NCBI GenBank assembly: GCA_021604405.1
Contig: BQJA01000008.1
Coordinates: 1 to 59,081, forward strand
DNA from: Nitrosomonas sp.
Lineage (GTDB): Bacteria > Pseudomonadota > Gammaproteobacteria > Burkholderiales > Nitrosomonadaceae
Length of the DNA: 59,081 nucleotides
Reading direction: 5' to 3'
Shown in pieces: positions 38,017 through 49,259 of this stretch (position 1 is the stretch's first letter; every line of letters begins with the position of its first letter). A program made the translations under genes and the position numbers. A model generated the notes under the pieces. It had not been told where the DNA came from. It did not search any database and was given only the letters and a program-made list of their open reading frames with translations.

Positions 38017-40338
38017 ATGTTAATTCGCTGGCTTACCTATTCCTTTTTTTCCATTTTTGCGCTCGGATTAATCGGAATTCTATTAATCATTTTTGCTGCA
38101 CTGGTCACTTTCTCTTCGCTACCATCGCTTGAAACGCTCACTGACTATCGACCCAAAATACCGTTACGGGTATACAGTGACGAAGGTCTGTTGATCGGGG
38201 AATTTGGAACAGAGCGGCGTAACGTGGTGAAAATTGACAGTGTTCCGGTCTATCTTAAACAAGCAATCTTAGCCGCGGAAGACGATCGCTTTTATGAGCA
38301 TAGTGGGGTTGACACGATTGGGGTATTGCGAGCCGCCTACTCCAATTTTACCGCTGGAGGCGTAAGGCAGGGCGCCAGTACAATTACGATGCAGGTCGCT
38401 CGGAATTTTTTCCTGACCAGGGAAAAAACGCTGACTAGAAAATTTAGCGAAGCATTGCTTGCTTTCAAGATAGAACATTACTTAAGTAAAGATCAGATCC
38501 TTGAGTTATATATCAACCAGATTTACCTGGGACAGCGCAGCTATGGCTTCGCCGCTGCCGCAAAATCTTATTTTGACAAATCACTAAATGAAATCAATAT
38601 TGCTGAAGCTGCCATGTTGGCTGGATTGCCAAAAGCGCCGTCCCATTTTAATCCAGTAGTTAATCCCGAACGAGCCAAAACCCGTCAACTCTATGTGTTG
38701 CGACGCATGCACAAACTCAATTTATTATCTGATAACGAGCTAAAGAAACTGGAAAAACAACCGGTACCAGTACATCGCAAATCACGCACCTTCGCGATGC
38801 ACGCAGAGTATGTTGCTGAAATGGCGCGTCAAGTTGTTTATGATCGATATCAAGCAGAGACCTATACGAGTGGCATTAAGGTATACACAACCATTAGAAA
38901 AGAAGATCAAGAAGCCGCTTATCAAGCCCTTCGCAAAAATGTGATGAATTATGATAAGCGTCACGGCTACCGTGGTCCGGAAGGATTTATAGATTTGCTA
39001 AAAAAAGGCGTCAATCAGGAAAAGACACTGAAAGAGACACTACGGAAAATAGCAGATTCTGATGGTATTTATCCGGCGGTTGTACTGACTGTCAACAATG
39101 ACTCTGTCCAAGTTTACCGCAAGGATGGAAAAATAATTGCGATCACTCGTGAAGGGCTCCAGCTAGTACAAGATTTTCTCACGAACCAAGACGGTGAGCG
39201 TGCAAAAAACTCGCTACGCCCAGGTGCAATTGTCCGGATTCAGGAAAATGAAAAAGACAATTGGGAAATCGTCCAATTCCCAGAAGTTGAAGCGGCGCTA
39301 GCTTCAATCAATCCTCAGGATGGTGCAATTCGTGCATTAATCGGCGGTTTTGATTTTCATCGAAATCAGTTTAATCATGTAACGCAAGCATGGCGTCAAC
39401 CGGGATCAAGCTTCAAACCGTTTATTTATTCTGCATCACTAGATAAAGGTTTTACGCCTGCGACCATCATCAATGATGCACCGCTTTCCTTCGATGCGTC
39501 ACAGACTGGAAGTGAATTGTGGGAACCAAGAAATTTTGATGGAAAATACAGTGGTCCCATACGAATGCGCGAGGCACTTGCCAAATCAAAAAATCTAGCG
39601 TCAATTCGTATTTTGCAGGCAATTGGCCTGCAGTATGCACAAGATTACATCACACGTTTTGGCTTTGAGGCGGCGCAGCATCCGCCGTATCTGCCTATGG
39701 CGTTGGGTTCGGGTGCAGTCACAGCAATGCAAATGGCGGCTGGCTATGCGACATTTGCAAATGGTGGCTACGAAATTACCCCTTATTTCATTAAACGGAT
39801 AGAAGATAAGTCAGGAAACGTATTAGAAACAGCGCAACCCCCAATTGCGGGTAAAAACGCAAATCAGATCATTGATCCTCGTAATGCTTTTCTTATCACA
39901 AGCATGATGCAAGACGTCATAAACCGTGGCACCGCAACGCGGGCAAAACAACTGGGTCGCAACGACATTGCCGGGAAAACTGGGACAACAAGCAATTTTA
40001 TTGATGCTTGGTTTTGTGGCTTTCAAAAACATTTAGTCGCCGTCGCATGGATTGGCTATGATGACCCCAAATCATTAGGCAAAAACGAAACTGGCGGGCG
40101 TGCAGCCCTACCAATGTGGATGGACTATATGGCAAAGGCATTAAAAAATGTGCCCATGGAAAATCAGGAGTTACCGCAAGGCATCATTACTGCAAAGATT
40201 AACCCCGATACAGGATTAAGAGAAAGCGCAGGCACAATAACTGAACATTTTTTTCAGGAGCAATTACCACCCCAGGCAGTGACTAATTTTGACGATCTTG
40301 ACAACACGCTGGATACCTTTAGAGACCAATTATTTTAA
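38017..40338 (+). CDS. mrcA: Penicillin-binding protein 1A (class A, bifunctional)
   Basis: About 773 residues. An N-terminal membrane anchor (about residues 8-32) is followed by a GT51 glycosyltransferase domain with the catalytic Glu in AAEDDRFYEH (about residue 88) and GASTITMQVARNFFL. The transpeptidase domain has PGSSFKPFIYS (SxxK serine about 464), SKN (about 524) and GKTGTTSNFIDAWF (KTG about 654). It polymerises and cross-links peptidoglycan on the periplasmic face. ATG 38017 is preferred over TTG 38011. Divergence from pilM over about 240 bases is the conserved arrangement. Confidence 0.96.
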   Translation: MLIRWLTYSFFSIFALGLIGILLIIFAALVTFSSLPSLETLTDYRPKIPLRVYSDEGLLIGEFGTERRNVVKIDSVPVYLKQAILAAEDDRFYEHSGVDTIGVLRAAYSNFTAGGVRQGASTITMQVARNFFLTREKTLTRKFSEALLAFKIEHYLSKDQILELYINQIYLGQRSYGFAAAAKSYFDKSLNEINIAEAAMLAGLPKAPSHFNPVVNPERAKTRQLYVLRRMHKLNLLSDNELKKLEKQPVPVHRKSRTFAMHAEYVAEMARQVVYDRYQAETYTSGIKVYTTIRKEDQEAAYQALRKNVMNYDKRHGYRGPEGFIDLLKKGVNQEKTLKETLRKIADSDGIYPAVVLTVNNDSVQVYRKDGKIIAITREGLQLVQDFLTNQDGERAKNSLRPGAIVRIQENEKDNWEIVQFPEVEAALASINPQDGAIRALIGGFDFHRNQFNHVTQAWRQPGSSFKPFIYSASLDKGFTPATIINDAPLSFDASQTGSELWEPRNFDGKYSGPIRMREALAKSKNLASIRILQAIGLQYAQDYITRFGFEAAQHPPYLPMALGSGAVTAMQMAAGYATFANGGYEITPYFIKRIEDKSGNVLETAQPPIAGKNANQIIDPRNAFLITSMMQDVINRGTATRAKQLGRNDIAGKTGTTSNFIDAWFCGFQKHLVAVAWIGYDDPKSLGKNETGGRAALPMWMDYMAKALKNVPMENQELPQGIITAKINPDTGLRESAGTITEHFFQEQLPPQAVTNFDDLDNTLDTFRDQLF

Positions 40339-40388
40339 GAAACCGGACAGATAGCCTCTTATGTCAGACACACATCATGTTGAAAAAA

Positions 40389-41423
<1,035 letters not shown>

Positions 41424-41587
41424 TCAGCAAATATTACACGTTTTTTAGCCCGGATTTGTTCTATTCACTATTGATATCTTGGCAAGCTAGGATCATAATG
41501 TTCTCAATTGCCAGACCAATAATTTTAACTAATTTATATATATCAATAGCTTATAAAAAATATTTGCCGGGAATGAATTATTTCAGA

Positions 41588-41615
41588 TTAATGGGAACTA
41601 ACAACGCATTATAAA
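41588..41615 (+). promoter_or_regulatory. Candidate promoter of the small RNA
   Basis: TATAAA at 41610-41615 is a good -10 box; the -35 position (about 41588-41593, TTAATG) is a poor match with a 16-base spacer. It would place the start near 41622, giving a transcript of about 115 bases that ends at the terminator at 41736. Only the -10 box is convincing. Confidence 0.35.
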
Positions 41616-41621
41616 TGTCTT

Positions 41622-41736
41622 TTAAATGGGCAGAGTTGTTTATGTCCTCCGCCTTTCCCTCCCTAAGGCGGAGCCTTATGTGATATTAAGGCGGTTCCCC
41701 CGGTTTTACTCCCCTTTAACCGGGGGCTTTTTTTTT
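41622..41736 (+). ncRNA. Putative small RNA, antisense orientation to hemB (anti-hemB-like)
   Basis: The segment folds into three hairpins. Stem 1 is CTCCGCCTT/AAGGCGGAG (41647-41655 with 41665-41673) around TCCCTCCCT. A small middle stem is CCTTA/TAAGG (41674-41678 with 41687-41691). The terminator stem is CCCCCGGTT/AACCGGGGG (41697-41705 with 41718-41726), followed by T9. The first and last loops are C-rich and could pair with Shine-Dalgarno sequences. CCGCCTT (41649-41655) could instead pair with a second AAGGCGG at 41688-41694, so stem 1 has a rival fold. The position upstream of hemB on the opposite strand matches the published anti-hemB RNA motif of betaproteobacteria; membership was not tested. 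The 5' end is approximate. Confidence 0.6.
41697..41736 (+). terminator. Strong intrinsic terminator, + strand
   Basis: A perfect 9-bp GC-rich stem (CCCCCGGTT with AACCGGGGG), a 12-base loop TTACTCCCCTTT and nine consecutive T residues at 41728-41736. The T-run makes it directional for + strand transcripts. No protein gene on the + strand ends here, which is the main argument for a small RNA upstream. Confidence 0.88.
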
Positions 41737-41757
41737 CTAGCCCTTATATTTATTCGA

Positions 41758-42360
41758 TTAACTTGCTTCTAGCTTGAACCAGCTAGTAAGCACTGCTTTC
41801 GCTTCTTCAATACCTGTTGATGCCGAACTGGAAAACAATTGAGCACTGGATTGTGGGAAAAATTTCTCTAGGTAGGCGCTTACCTCTCTGATGGTATTAA
41901 TGGCCTGCTGTTTTTTTAGCTTATCTGCTTTAGTCAATAAAATATGCACAGGCTTTTGTGTCACGGAAAACCAATCCAACATTTGTATATCTAATGATGT
42001 TAATGGATGACGCGCATCCATTATTAGTATTAAACCGTGAAGCTCTTTACGTGTCTGCAGGTAGGTGCTCAGTAGATATTCCCAATGCTGACGAATAGCT
42101 ATAGGCACTTTGGCGTACCCATAGCCTGGAAGATCTACTAGAAAAAGACCGTGCTTTAATTGATAAAAATTAATAAGCTGTGTCCGTCCAGGCGTTTTAC
42201 TGACAAAAGCCAATCGTCCCCGATTGGTCAGCGTATTAATCGCACTTGATTTACCCGCATTAGATCGGCCGGCAAAAGCCACTTCAATATCAACAGATAG
42301 CGGCAGGCTTTTCAAGTGATTGACAGAAGTATAAAAAGTTGCTTTCTGGAAAATTGACAT
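41758..42360 (-). CDS. engB: Ribosome biogenesis GTP-binding protein EngB (YihA/YsxC)
   Basis: A 200-residue GTPase with the usual G motifs: GRSNAGKSS (G1, about residues 31-39), a conserved Thr in [10 protein letters not shown] (G2), [10 protein letters not shown] (G3, about 76-85) and [10 protein letters not shown] (G4, about 136-145). EngB assists assembly of the large ribosomal subunit and is essential in many bacteria. The length matches the family. In many betaproteobacteria the neighbour is a cytochrome c4 gene; here the upstream 250 bases hold no such gene. Confidence 0.95.
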   Translation of the reverse strand: MSIFQKATFYTSVNHLKSLPLSVDIEVAFAGRSNAGKSSAINTLTNRGRLAFVSKTPGRTQLINFYQLKHGLFLVDLPGYGYAKVPIAIRQHWEYLLSTYLQTRKELHGLILIMDARHPLTSLDIQMLDWFSVTQKPVHILLTKADKLKKQQAINTIREVSAYLEKFFPQSSAQLFSSSASTGIEEAKAVLTSWFKLEAS

Positions 42361-42608
42361 AGTCGTTACATTCAGCCAGTATCTTCTGCAGCAAGGTACG
42401 TTTAAAAAATTTCAAAGATAAAATGATGATAACGGATCGCTGAGAATCCTGTATCCCAATGCAGTATTATTTAATGCTAATTATTCCGTGAGTAACGATG
42501 TGTTTACAAATTATGTATACTAGGCTTTTCCGCACCCAAGCCGCCAGCAACATTAATCTACTAAGGCACTAAACAGTCGATATCGGTATTCATTATTCAG
42601 CTTAGAGA

Positions 42609-43364
42609 TCAATCCAATTTAACCGTTCTTGATTGATCGTTGGCAATTAATAATAATCCTTCTAAAACCAAGTTATCAACGACTTTAGCCCGGATACCAA
42701 GATATGGCAATATTAATGATGATGCGCCACCGCTCAGAATACAGTTTTGTTTGGAATATTCTAAACGCGTACAAAGTATCTGGTTCATTCGCTCAATTGA
42801 CCCGACTAGCGACTGAATAACCCCAGAAAAAATGGCATCGTCAGTACAAACCGGCAACTGATTAAAGTCACCTCGCTCTGTACGTGGAATTTCAGTGTGT
42901 GTACTTAAAACTTTAAACATCAGATCTGGGCCCGGTACAATTATACCTCCCAAAAACCAACCCGAATCAGAAAGTACATCCACGGTCATCGCCGTTCCAA
43001 TATTGATGACTAAGCACGCCTGTGACTGATGATTCCATGCTGCAATAAGCGCTGCCCATCGATCACTACCAAGCTGATTTGGTTTGGTATAGAAATTTCG
43101 TACACCGCATTGTTGGCGAACAGGAACAATCCAATGCGGCTTCGTTTTCCAAACTGAGCACAAAACGGTAAGATTCTTTTGAGCAGTATCACCCGCTACA
43201 TTTGAAACAATAATCGAAGATGGTTCTGGCAAATTTTCCCAAACGTTAATCAGCTTGGCACGCTCAACCTGCTTAACCTTACCTTGACGAATCCAGTCAG
43301 ATTGATCATGCAAGCCCCATTTGATAAATGTATTGCCTGAATCGATGGTCAATATATAACACAT
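42609..43364 (-). CDS. coaX: Type III pantothenate kinase
   Basis: A protein of about 251 residues in the acetate/sugar kinase fold. The phosphate loop is TIDSGNTFIKWG near the N-terminus, the PHOSPHATE-2 region is LVINIGTAMTVDVLSD (about residues 121-136), and the central GSDRWAAL is typical of CoaX. It phosphorylates pantothenate in coenzyme A synthesis. The ATG at 43364 gives the family N-terminus; a GTG lies 6 bases upstream and no ribosome-binding site decides. It follows birA after 5-11 bases on the same strand, a common birA-coaX pair. Confidence 0.92.
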   Translation of the reverse strand: MCYILTIDSGNTFIKWGLHDQSDWIRQGKVKQVERAKLINVWENLPEPSSIIVSNVAGDTAQKNLTVLCSVWKTKPHWIVPVRQQCGVRNFYTKPNQLGSDRWAALIAAWNHQSQACLVINIGTAMTVDVLSDSGWFLGGIIVPGPDLMFKVLSTHTEIPRTERGDFNQLPVCTDDAIFSGVIQSLVGSIERMNQILCTRLEYSKQNCILSGGASSLILPYLGIRAKVVDNLVLEGLLLIANDQSRTVKLD

Positions 43365-43375
43365 GTTCACTTGCG

Positions 43376-44365
43376 CTAGCGTAGATTTAATTCGCCACTA
43401 CTATAACTCTTTTTTTCCCCCGTTTCAGAAACTAATGTTAGAGACCCATCAAATTCAACACCATCAACGACACCTGTTACAATCGTGTCATCCGGCAAGG
43501 TGATTGTAATTAATTGACCTTCATAAGCATGATAGCGCACCCATTCATTCCTAAAATAACTAAACCCAAAATGATTGAAATCGATTAAAACCGCGGATAA
43601 CTCGGACAACAGTACCGCCAGAATCTTATTGCGATCTATTACTCGACCTGTGATAGCAAACAAATCAACAAACGCCTGGTCAATATTTTCTTTTGCTAAG
43701 TTTGAGAGTTGGATGTTTAGACCAATACCAATAACAACGGCTGAACCAGATCGAATATTGCGACTTAGCTCAATTAATATACCAGCCAACTTACGAGAAT
43801 GAAATAAAACATCATTAGGCCATTTGAGCGTTAAGTCCTTAATAGCAAAGTGTGTAAGCGCCCGAATAAGTGCAACACCAATAGCCAAACTTAAGCCAGA
43901 TAAAAATCGAACTGAGCAATTAAAACGCCAGAACAAAGAGAATGTAAGACTATCCCCAAGGCCAGAATACCATCGCCGCCCAAGGCGGCCTCGACCTTGC
44001 GTCTGCAGCTCTGTAATAATCACTGGATTTCCATGCAAGCATTTAAAGTCTGCTGCCACTTGATCCAACAAAAAACGGTTGGTTGAATCGATAGAATCTA
44101 GAATAATAAAATGGAAAGGAAGAATGGTTTGAGGCAAATTACTTATAATTTCATTTGCATCTAACCAATTGAGTGGCTCAGGGCACTGGATACCTAGATC
44201 TGGTATTTTCTTTAATACAACGCCACATTGATCAATTTCATCAAACGTTTTAAGAATTCGATTAGGAGAGACTTTTAGAGATTGCGCTAAATGGTCGATG
44301 GTACGAATCTCACCATCGTTTAATAAGCGTAAAATTGAAAATGCCAACGGACCCATTGGTGTCAA
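43376..44365 (-). CDS. birA: Biotin-protein ligase / biotin operon repressor BirA
   Basis: A 329-residue protein. The N-terminal winged helix-turn-helix (about residues 5-65) includes HLAQSLKVSPNRILKTFDEI. The catalytic domain has TELQTQGRGRLGRRWYS (about 116-132), the biotin/ATP-binding RGR loop, then LKWPNDVLFHSRKLAGILIE (about 183-202). The C-terminal SH3-like domain follows (about 275-325). It attaches biotin to acetyl-CoA carboxylase; the HTH suggests it may also repress biotin genes, though none is nearby. Confidence 0.94.
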   Translation of the reverse strand: MTPMGPLAFSILRLLNDGEIRTIDHLAQSLKVSPNRILKTFDEIDQCGVVLKKIPDLGIQCPEPLNWLDANEIISNLPQTILPFHFIILDSIDSTNRFLLDQVAADFKCLHGNPVIITELQTQGRGRLGRRWYSGLGDSLTFSLFWRFNCSVRFLSGLSLAIGVALIRALTHFAIKDLTLKWPNDVLFHSRKLAGILIELSRNIRSGSAVVIGIGLNIQLSNLAKENIDQAFVDLFAITGRVIDRNKILAVLLSELSAVLIDFNHFGFSYFRNEWVRYHAYEGQLITITLPDDTIVTGVVDGVEFDGSLTLVSETGEKKSYSSGELNLR

Positions 44366-44579
44366 GGTAAGACAAAGACATACACAACGTATGTATTAAC
44401 TGAAAGGTGCTGACTACTTAATATATGTTTTTATTCCAATGTGTTGCACTTTAAATGCTTGATTAATTGGTAGTATGAATAAGTAACGTCAACACCTTAT
44501 CAAAGATAGTAATCTTATCTGGCAAATAACATGAAAAAGTAGTTACAATGAATAAAAAATTATAACAAGGTCAAATTAA

Positions 44580-44984
44580 CTAACTCTCTAAAGACTTGTC
44601 ATCTTCATTTAAAATCTCTGGTTCGAGCGGCCGGTCTAGTAGTTCAACGAGGGCCATCGGAGCATTGTCTCCTTTACGAAAACCAAATTTAAGAATACGC
44701 AGGTATCCACCATTTCTTGTTTGGTAACGCGGACCTAATTCTGAGAATAATTTAACAACGTTATCACGGTCACGTAGACGATTGAAAGCTAGACGACGAT
44801 TTGATAAAGATGGCTTTTTTCCTAATGTTATCATCGGTTCGACAACGCGCCGTAATTCCTTAGCTTTTGGGAGCGTAGTTTTAATAACTTCGTGACGTAA
44901 TAGTGAATTGCTCATATTTCTGAGCATTGCCGATCGATGGCTGCTAGTACGATTTAATTTTCTTAAACCACTACGATGACGCAT
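44580..44984 (-). CDS. rplQ: 50S ribosomal protein L17
   Basis: A 134-residue protein beginning [20 protein letters not shown], the invariant L17 start, with the [14 protein letters not shown] and [10 protein letters not shown] segments. L17 sits near the exit tunnel of the large subunit. It is the last gene of the alpha operon and its ATG lies 14 bases inside the end of rpoA. Downstream, about 213 bases to birA hold no strong terminator; only a weak dyad near 44507-44518 is seen. Confidence 0.97.
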   Translation of the reverse strand: MRHRSGLRKLNRTSSHRSAMLRNMSNSLLRHEVIKTTLPKAKELRRVVEPMITLGKKPSLSNRRLAFNRLRDRDNVVKLFSELGPRYQTRNGGYLRILKFGFRKGDNAPMALVELLDRPLEPEILNEDDKSLES

Positions 44985-45975
44985 GATTAGATTCCTTTGC
45001 TAAATTCTCAAGATTTGCCGGTGGCCAGTTTTCTAATTTCATACCCAGTGATAATTCTCTGGTAGCCAAAACTTCCTTAATTTCATTTAGTGATTTACGA
45101 CCTAAATTTGGTGTTCTTAGTAACTCGGCTTCAGTACGCTGTATTAAATCACCAATATAATAAATATTCTCGACTTTAAGACAGTTAGCCGAACGGACTG
45201 TAAGTTCGAGGTCATCAACAGGGCGCAAAAGTATAGGATCTATCTGAGGCGCTTTTGGTTGTTCCTTTGGTAACGGTGTACTTTCTAATTCAGCAAAGAA
45301 AGATAACTGGTCAACAAGAATCCTGGCAGCGTAACGAATCGCTTCTTCAGCATCAACAGCGCCATTGGTCTCAAGTTCGATGATGAGTTTATCCAGATCA
45401 GTACGTTGTTCAACGCGCGCACTTTCAACTGCATAACTAACACGTCTCACTGGACTAAAAGAAGCATCTAACATTATCGTACCAATGACATGACTATCAT
45501 CTGCAGTTTTACGGGCGATGGCTGGCACATAGCCACGACCCATTTCAACCTTAATTTCCATATCAAGTTGCCCATCCGAGTTAAGATGAGCAATCACATG
45601 ATCCGGATTAATAATTTCTACATCATGGTTGGTTTCAATATCATTTGCTGTTACAACCCCCATTCCTTGTTTTTTTAGAACAAGTAAAGCTTCTGTAGAG
45701 TTATGCATTTTTAACACAATACCCTTAAGATTGAGCAGGATATCAACAACATCCTCCTGCACGCCTTCTAGTGCGGAATATTCATGTACAACACCTGATA
45801 TTTTCACTTCTGTGGGTGCATAGCCAGGCATTGAAGACAACAACACTCGACGAAGTGCATTACCAAGTGTATGTCCGTAGCCACGCTCAAACGGTTCCAT
45901 TATCACCTTGGCTTGCAAGGGTGATATATTGTGTACGTCAATAATACGAGGTGTTAAATAAGCATTACCTTGCAT
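44971..45975 (-). CDS. rpoA: RNA polymerase alpha subunit
   Basis: A 334-residue subunit. The N-terminal assembly domain includes [21 protein letters not shown] (about residues 24-44), which contacts beta and beta'. The C-terminal domain (about 245-320) has [40 protein letters not shown], which binds UP elements and activators. Length and order match other betaproteobacteria. The last codons overlap rplQ by 14 bases. Confidence 0.98.
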   Translation of the reverse strand: MQGNAYLTPRIIDVHNISPLQAKVIMEPFERGYGHTLGNALRRVLLSSMPGYAPTEVKISGVVHEYSALEGVQEDVVDILLNLKGIVLKMHNSTEALLVLKKQGMGVVTANDIETNHDVEIINPDHVIAHLNSDGQLDMEIKVEMGRGYVPAIARKTADDSHVIGTIMLDASFSPVRRVSYAVESARVEQRTDLDKLIIELETNGAVDAEEAIRYAARILVDQLSFFAELESTPLPKEQPKAPQIDPILLRPVDDLELTVRSANCLKVENIYYIGDLIQRTEAELLRTPNLGRKSLNEIKEVLATRELSLGMKLENWPPANLENLAKESNHASS

Positions 45976-46015
45976 ATTTCAATCCTTTAGTGGAATGCTT
46001 GCGAATAGATATTAT

Positions 46016-46642
46016 TTATTTGGAATAAAGTTCTACAACAAGCGATTCATTGATTGTTGCAGGCAAATCTGTTCGGTCTGGATTAGATTTGAATATTCCT
46101 TTCATAGATTTGACATCCATTTCAATCCATGAAGGAAATGATTGCTTTTCGGCTGCTTCCAGTGCCGCTTTTATCCGTAAATGGGATTTTGCAGTCTCTG
46201 CAACTTCAATAACATCGCCTGGTTTTACATGGTAAGAAGGAATATTAACGCGCTGGCCATTCACTAAAATTGCGTTATGACGAACGATCTGGCGGGCTTC
46301 TGAACGTGAAGCACCGAATCCCATGGTATACACAACAGTATCCAAGCGGCTCTCAAGTATTTGAAGTAAATTTTCGCCCGTCACGCCACGCATTTTGTCA
46401 GCTAATTGGTAGATATTCCGGAATTGACGTTCAAGTATTCCATAAATTCTTCTTATTTTTTGTTTTTCACGTAATTGGACGCCATAGTCAGATAAACGTG
46501 ATTTTTTCTGGCCATGTTGACCGGGCGCGAAATTTCGACGTTCAATTGCACATTTATCGGTGAAACATTTTTCACCTTTCAGGAATAATTTTTCTCCCTC
46601 TCGACGGCATTGTCGACATTTGGGGTCAAGATTTCTAGCCAA
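46016..46642 (-). CDS. rpsD: 30S ribosomal protein S4
   Basis: A 208-residue primary 16S-binding protein starting [20 protein letters not shown], with an S4 RNA-binding domain at about residues 95-160 ([25 protein letters not shown]). In E. coli S4 represses translation of the alpha operon. Two of the four N-terminal zinc-type Cys are kept (CRQC), and CFTDKC holds a second pair, so the zinc site may be intact. It lies between rpsK and rpoA as usual. Confidence 0.98.
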   Translation of the reverse strand: MARNLDPKCRQCRREGEKLFLKGEKCFTDKCAIERRNFAPGQHGQKKSRLSDYGVQLREKQKIRRIYGILERQFRNIYQLADKMRGVTGENLLQILESRLDTVVYTMGFGASRSEARQIVRHNAILVNGQRVNIPSYHVKPGDVIEVAETAKSHLRIKAALEAAEKQSFPSWIEMDVKSMKGIFKSNPDRTDLPATINESLVVELYSK

Positions 46643-46660
46643 TGCTTTTCTCTCCTTAAA

Positions 46661-47050
46661 TTAAATACGGCGCTTTTTGGGTGGTCGACAACCATTATGG
46701 GGGATAGGTGTAACATCAGAAAGCATAGTAATTTTAAAACCAACTGCATTAAGTGCACGTACTGCCGAGTCACGTCCTGGTCCGGGTCCTTTTACTTTAA
46801 CTTCTAAATTTTTAACACCACACTCTTGAGCGATTTTTCCGGCCTGTTCCGCAGCAACCTGTGCAGCAAAGGGTGTACTTTTTCTTGAACCTTTGAAACC
46901 AACTCCACCAGAAGTCGCCCAAGCAAGCGCATTTCCTTGTCGGTCTGTAATGGTTATTATGGTGTTATTAAAAGATGCGTGTATATGCGCTATTCCTTCA
47001 GATATATTTTTTTTAACTTTTTTTCGTACACGTGATGCTGCTTTAACCAT
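46661..47050 (-). CDS. rpsK: 30S ribosomal protein S11
   Basis: A 129-residue platform protein with [21 protein letters not shown] (about residues 21-41) and the invariant C-terminal [17 protein letters not shown]. It contacts the E-site region and the anti-Shine-Dalgarno helix. Gaps to rpsM (50 bases) and rpsD (18 bases) fit the alpha operon. Confidence 0.98.
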   Translation of the reverse strand: MVKAASRVRKKVKKNISEGIAHIHASFNNTIITITDRQGNALAWATSGGVGFKGSRKSTPFAAQVAAEQAGKIAQECGVKNLEVKVKGPGPGRDSAVRALNAVGFKITMLSDVTPIPHNGCRPPKKRRI

Positions 47051-47100
47051 GCTAGGAAAGTCCTTTAGTTTTTTGCATTATGTAGAAATGGGAGCAAGTT

Positions 47101-47460
47101 CTATCGGGCACGAATTGCTCTGCGGGGGCCCTTACGTGTTCGTGCATTCGTTCGTGTACGCTGCCCTCTAACAGGTAAGCCGCGTCGATGACGCAATCCT
47201 CGATAACAACCCAGGTCCATTAACCGTTTAATATTCATAGAAACTTCACGACGCAAATCACCTTCAATCGTCAGCTGCGCGATATGGTCACGAAGTTTAT
47301 CAATATCAGCATCTGTTAAATCCTTTAGCTTAGCAGTAGGATCTAATGCTAATTGATTACAGATCTTATCTGATCTTGAATTGCCGATTCCGTAAATCGC
47401 AGTTAAAGCGATTTTTACATGTTGATGATTTGGTATGTTTACACCAGCAATACGTGTCAT
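47101..47460 (-). CDS. rpsM: 30S ribosomal protein S13
   Basis: A 119-residue head protein starting [13 protein letters not shown] ([19 protein letters not shown]), with the basic C-terminal tail [20 protein letters not shown] that reaches the P-site tRNA. It opens the classical alpha operon after rpmJ. Confidence 0.98.
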   Translation of the reverse strand: MTRIAGVNIPNHQHVKIALTAIYGIGNSRSDKICNQLALDPTAKLKDLTDADIDKLRDHIAQLTIEGDLRREVSMNIKRLMDLGCYRGLRHRRGLPVRGQRTRTNARTRKGPRRAIRAR

Positions 47461-47502
47461 GCTAATTATCCTGCCTGTAACAAAGTATTAGAAATGATAT
47501 TA

Positions 47503-47619
47503 TTATCCTTGGCGTTGTTTATGCCGAGGGGAACTACTACAGATGACTCTTACAACTCCATTACGCCTGATTACTTTGCAATTACGGCATATTTTCTTTA
47601 CTGATGCATGAACTTTCAT
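47503..47619 (-). CDS. rpmJ: 50S ribosomal protein L36 (zinc-ribbon type)
   Basis: A 38-residue protein translated directly from the minus strand: it begins [17 protein letters not shown] and ends with SPRHKQRQG before TAA. Cys11, Cys14, Cys27 and a His near residue 33 form the zinc ribbon of the C+ form. GAGGTT lies 9 bases before the ATG. It sits between infA and rpsM as in other proteobacteria. Confidence 0.95.
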   Translation of the reverse strand: MKVHASVKKICRNCKVIRRNGVVRVICSSSPRHKQRQG

Positions 47620-47643
47620 ACAATTTAACCTCAATATAAAAAT

Positions 47644-47862
47644 CTATTTTGCGCGAAATGTGATACGTGCCCGTGTTAAATCATAGGGAGTCAAATCAAC
47701 TGTCACCTTATCACCCGGTAATATCCTGATGTAATGCATTCTCATTTTTCCGGATATATGGGCTAAAACAATATGACCATTCTCAAGTTTTACACGAAAT
47801 GTTGCATTCGGGAGTGTTTCTATAACCTCTCCCTGCATTTGAATTGTCTCTTCTTTCGCCAT
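47644..47862 (-). CDS. infA: Translation initiation factor IF-1
   Basis: A 72-residue OB-fold protein: [39 protein letters not shown] and [10 protein letters not shown] are the standard blocks. IF-1 blocks the A site during initiation. Its placement between secY and rpmJ is common in betaproteobacteria. Confidence 0.98.
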   Translation of the reverse strand: MAKEETIQMQGEVIETLPNATFRVKLENGHIVLAHISGKMRMHYIRILPGDKVTVDLTPYDLTRARITFRAK

Positions 47863-47908
47863 TAAATTTGATTAATTAAATTAATTACTCAACAAAATAT
47901 GAATAAAT

Positions 47909-49240
47909 CTATCTTGGTGATAAACCGCCACCCTTAAAGCTGGTTTTCTTTAATAGGCTTTCATATTGAGTAGACATAATATGCGATTGTACTTGGGACA
48001 TAAAATCCATTGTCACGATGACAATAATTAAAAGTGAAGTCCCACCAAAATAAAATGGTACATTCCATTTTAGAATTAAGAATTCAGGTAAAAGGCAAAC
48101 CATCGTTACGTAAAGCGCGCCAGCTAATGTAAGCCTAAGCATAATTCGCTCGATATAACGCGTTGTTTGATCTCCAGGCCTGATACCAGGTATAAATGCG
48201 CCGCTTTTTTTCAGGTTATCAGATGTTTCTTTTGGATTAAAGACCAATGCCGTGTAAAAAAAACAAAAGAATATAATCATTGCTGCGTATAACGTGACGT
48301 ACAAAGGTTGTCCTGGTGATAATGCAGCACTTATGTCTCTAAGAAACGTCATCGAATCTCCTGCAGCAAACCAACCAGCAAGTGTCGCAGGAAATAATAT
48401 AATACTGGACGCAAAAATTGGCGGAATAACACCAGCCATATTAAGTTTTAAAGGCAAATGCGAACTTTGACCACCATAAACTTTTTTTCCAACTTGTCGT
48501 TTAGCATAATTAACTAGAATCTTGCGTTGCCCACGTTCCACAAAAACAACAAATGCGGTAACCAGCATTGCAGCAATGAAAATGGCCAGTGCAACAAGAA
48601 AGTGCATAGCACCAGTACTTACTAATTCTAAGGTACCGCCAATTGCACTCGGTAATCCAGCCGCAATACCTGCAAAAATAATCAGTGATATTCCATTTCC
48701 AATACCCCGTTCAGTGATTTGTTCACCTAACCACATAAGAAATATTGTACCGGTAACTAAAGTAATCATGGTAGTCAGGACAAACATTCCACCAGGCTCA
48801 GTAACCAAACCTGGTTGAGCCTGTAAGGCAATAGAAATTCCGTAGGATTGGACAGTTGCCAGACCTAAAGTTCCATATCGCGTATATTGGGTAATTTTTC
48901 GTCGACCGGATTCGCCTTCTTTTTTTAGGGCCTCAAGGTGAGGAACCACTACCGTACCTAACTGCATAATGATCGACGCAGATATATAAGGCATAATACC
49001 TAATGCCATAATCGAGAGGCGCGACAGCGCACCACCTGAAAACATATTGAATATACCAAGGACTCCACTTTCCTGAGATTCGAATAAGTCCTTCAAAACA
49101 GTCGGGTCTATTCCAGGCACAGGTACATGCGTTCCAATACGATACACAATTAAGGCGAGCAGTAAAAACCATAAGCGGCGTTTCAACTCGCTAAATTTAC
49201 CCGGTTTACCTGTATTAGTGCCTCTACCTCTAGTAGCCAA
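47909..49240 (-). CDS. secY: Preprotein translocase channel subunit SecY
   Basis: A 443-residue inner-membrane protein with ten membrane segments. Seen are the plug-adjacent [22 protein letters not shown] (about residues 70-91), [21 protein letters not shown] (about 171-191), and the cytoplasmic loop [18 protein letters not shown] (about 237-254) that binds ribosomes and SecA. It forms the protein-conducting channel with SecE and SecG. It is the usual end of the spc operon, 19 bases after rplO. Confidence 0.98.
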   Translation of the reverse strand: MATRGRGTNTGKPGKFSELKRRLWFLLLALIVYRIGTHVPVPGIDPTVLKDLFESQESGVLGIFNMFSGGALSRLSIMALGIMPYISASIIMQLGTVVVPHLEALKKEGESGRRKITQYTRYGTLGLATVQSYGISIALQAQPGLVTEPGGMFVLTTMITLVTGTIFLMWLGEQITERGIGNGISLIIFAGIAAGLPSAIGGTLELVSTGAMHFLVALAIFIAAMLVTAFVVFVERGQRKILVNYAKRQVGKKVYGGQSSHLPLKLNMAGVIPPIFASSIILFPATLAGWFAAGDSMTFLRDISAALSPGQPLYVTLYAAMIIFFCFFYTALVFNPKETSDNLKKSGAFIPGIRPGDQTTRYIERIMLRLTLAGALYVTMVCLLPEFLILKWNVPFYFGGTSLLIIVIVTMDFMSQVQSHIMSTQYESLLKKTSFKGGGLSPR

Positions 49241-49259
49241 GTTTAATCCTTATTAAAAT

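Noticed and set aside
47419..47604. 61-codon + strand frame across rpmJ
   Set aside because: The minus strand encodes L36 with its zinc ribbon over the same bases.
48522..48818. 98-codon + strand open frame
   Set aside because: It is the complement of secY membrane segments; no independent support.
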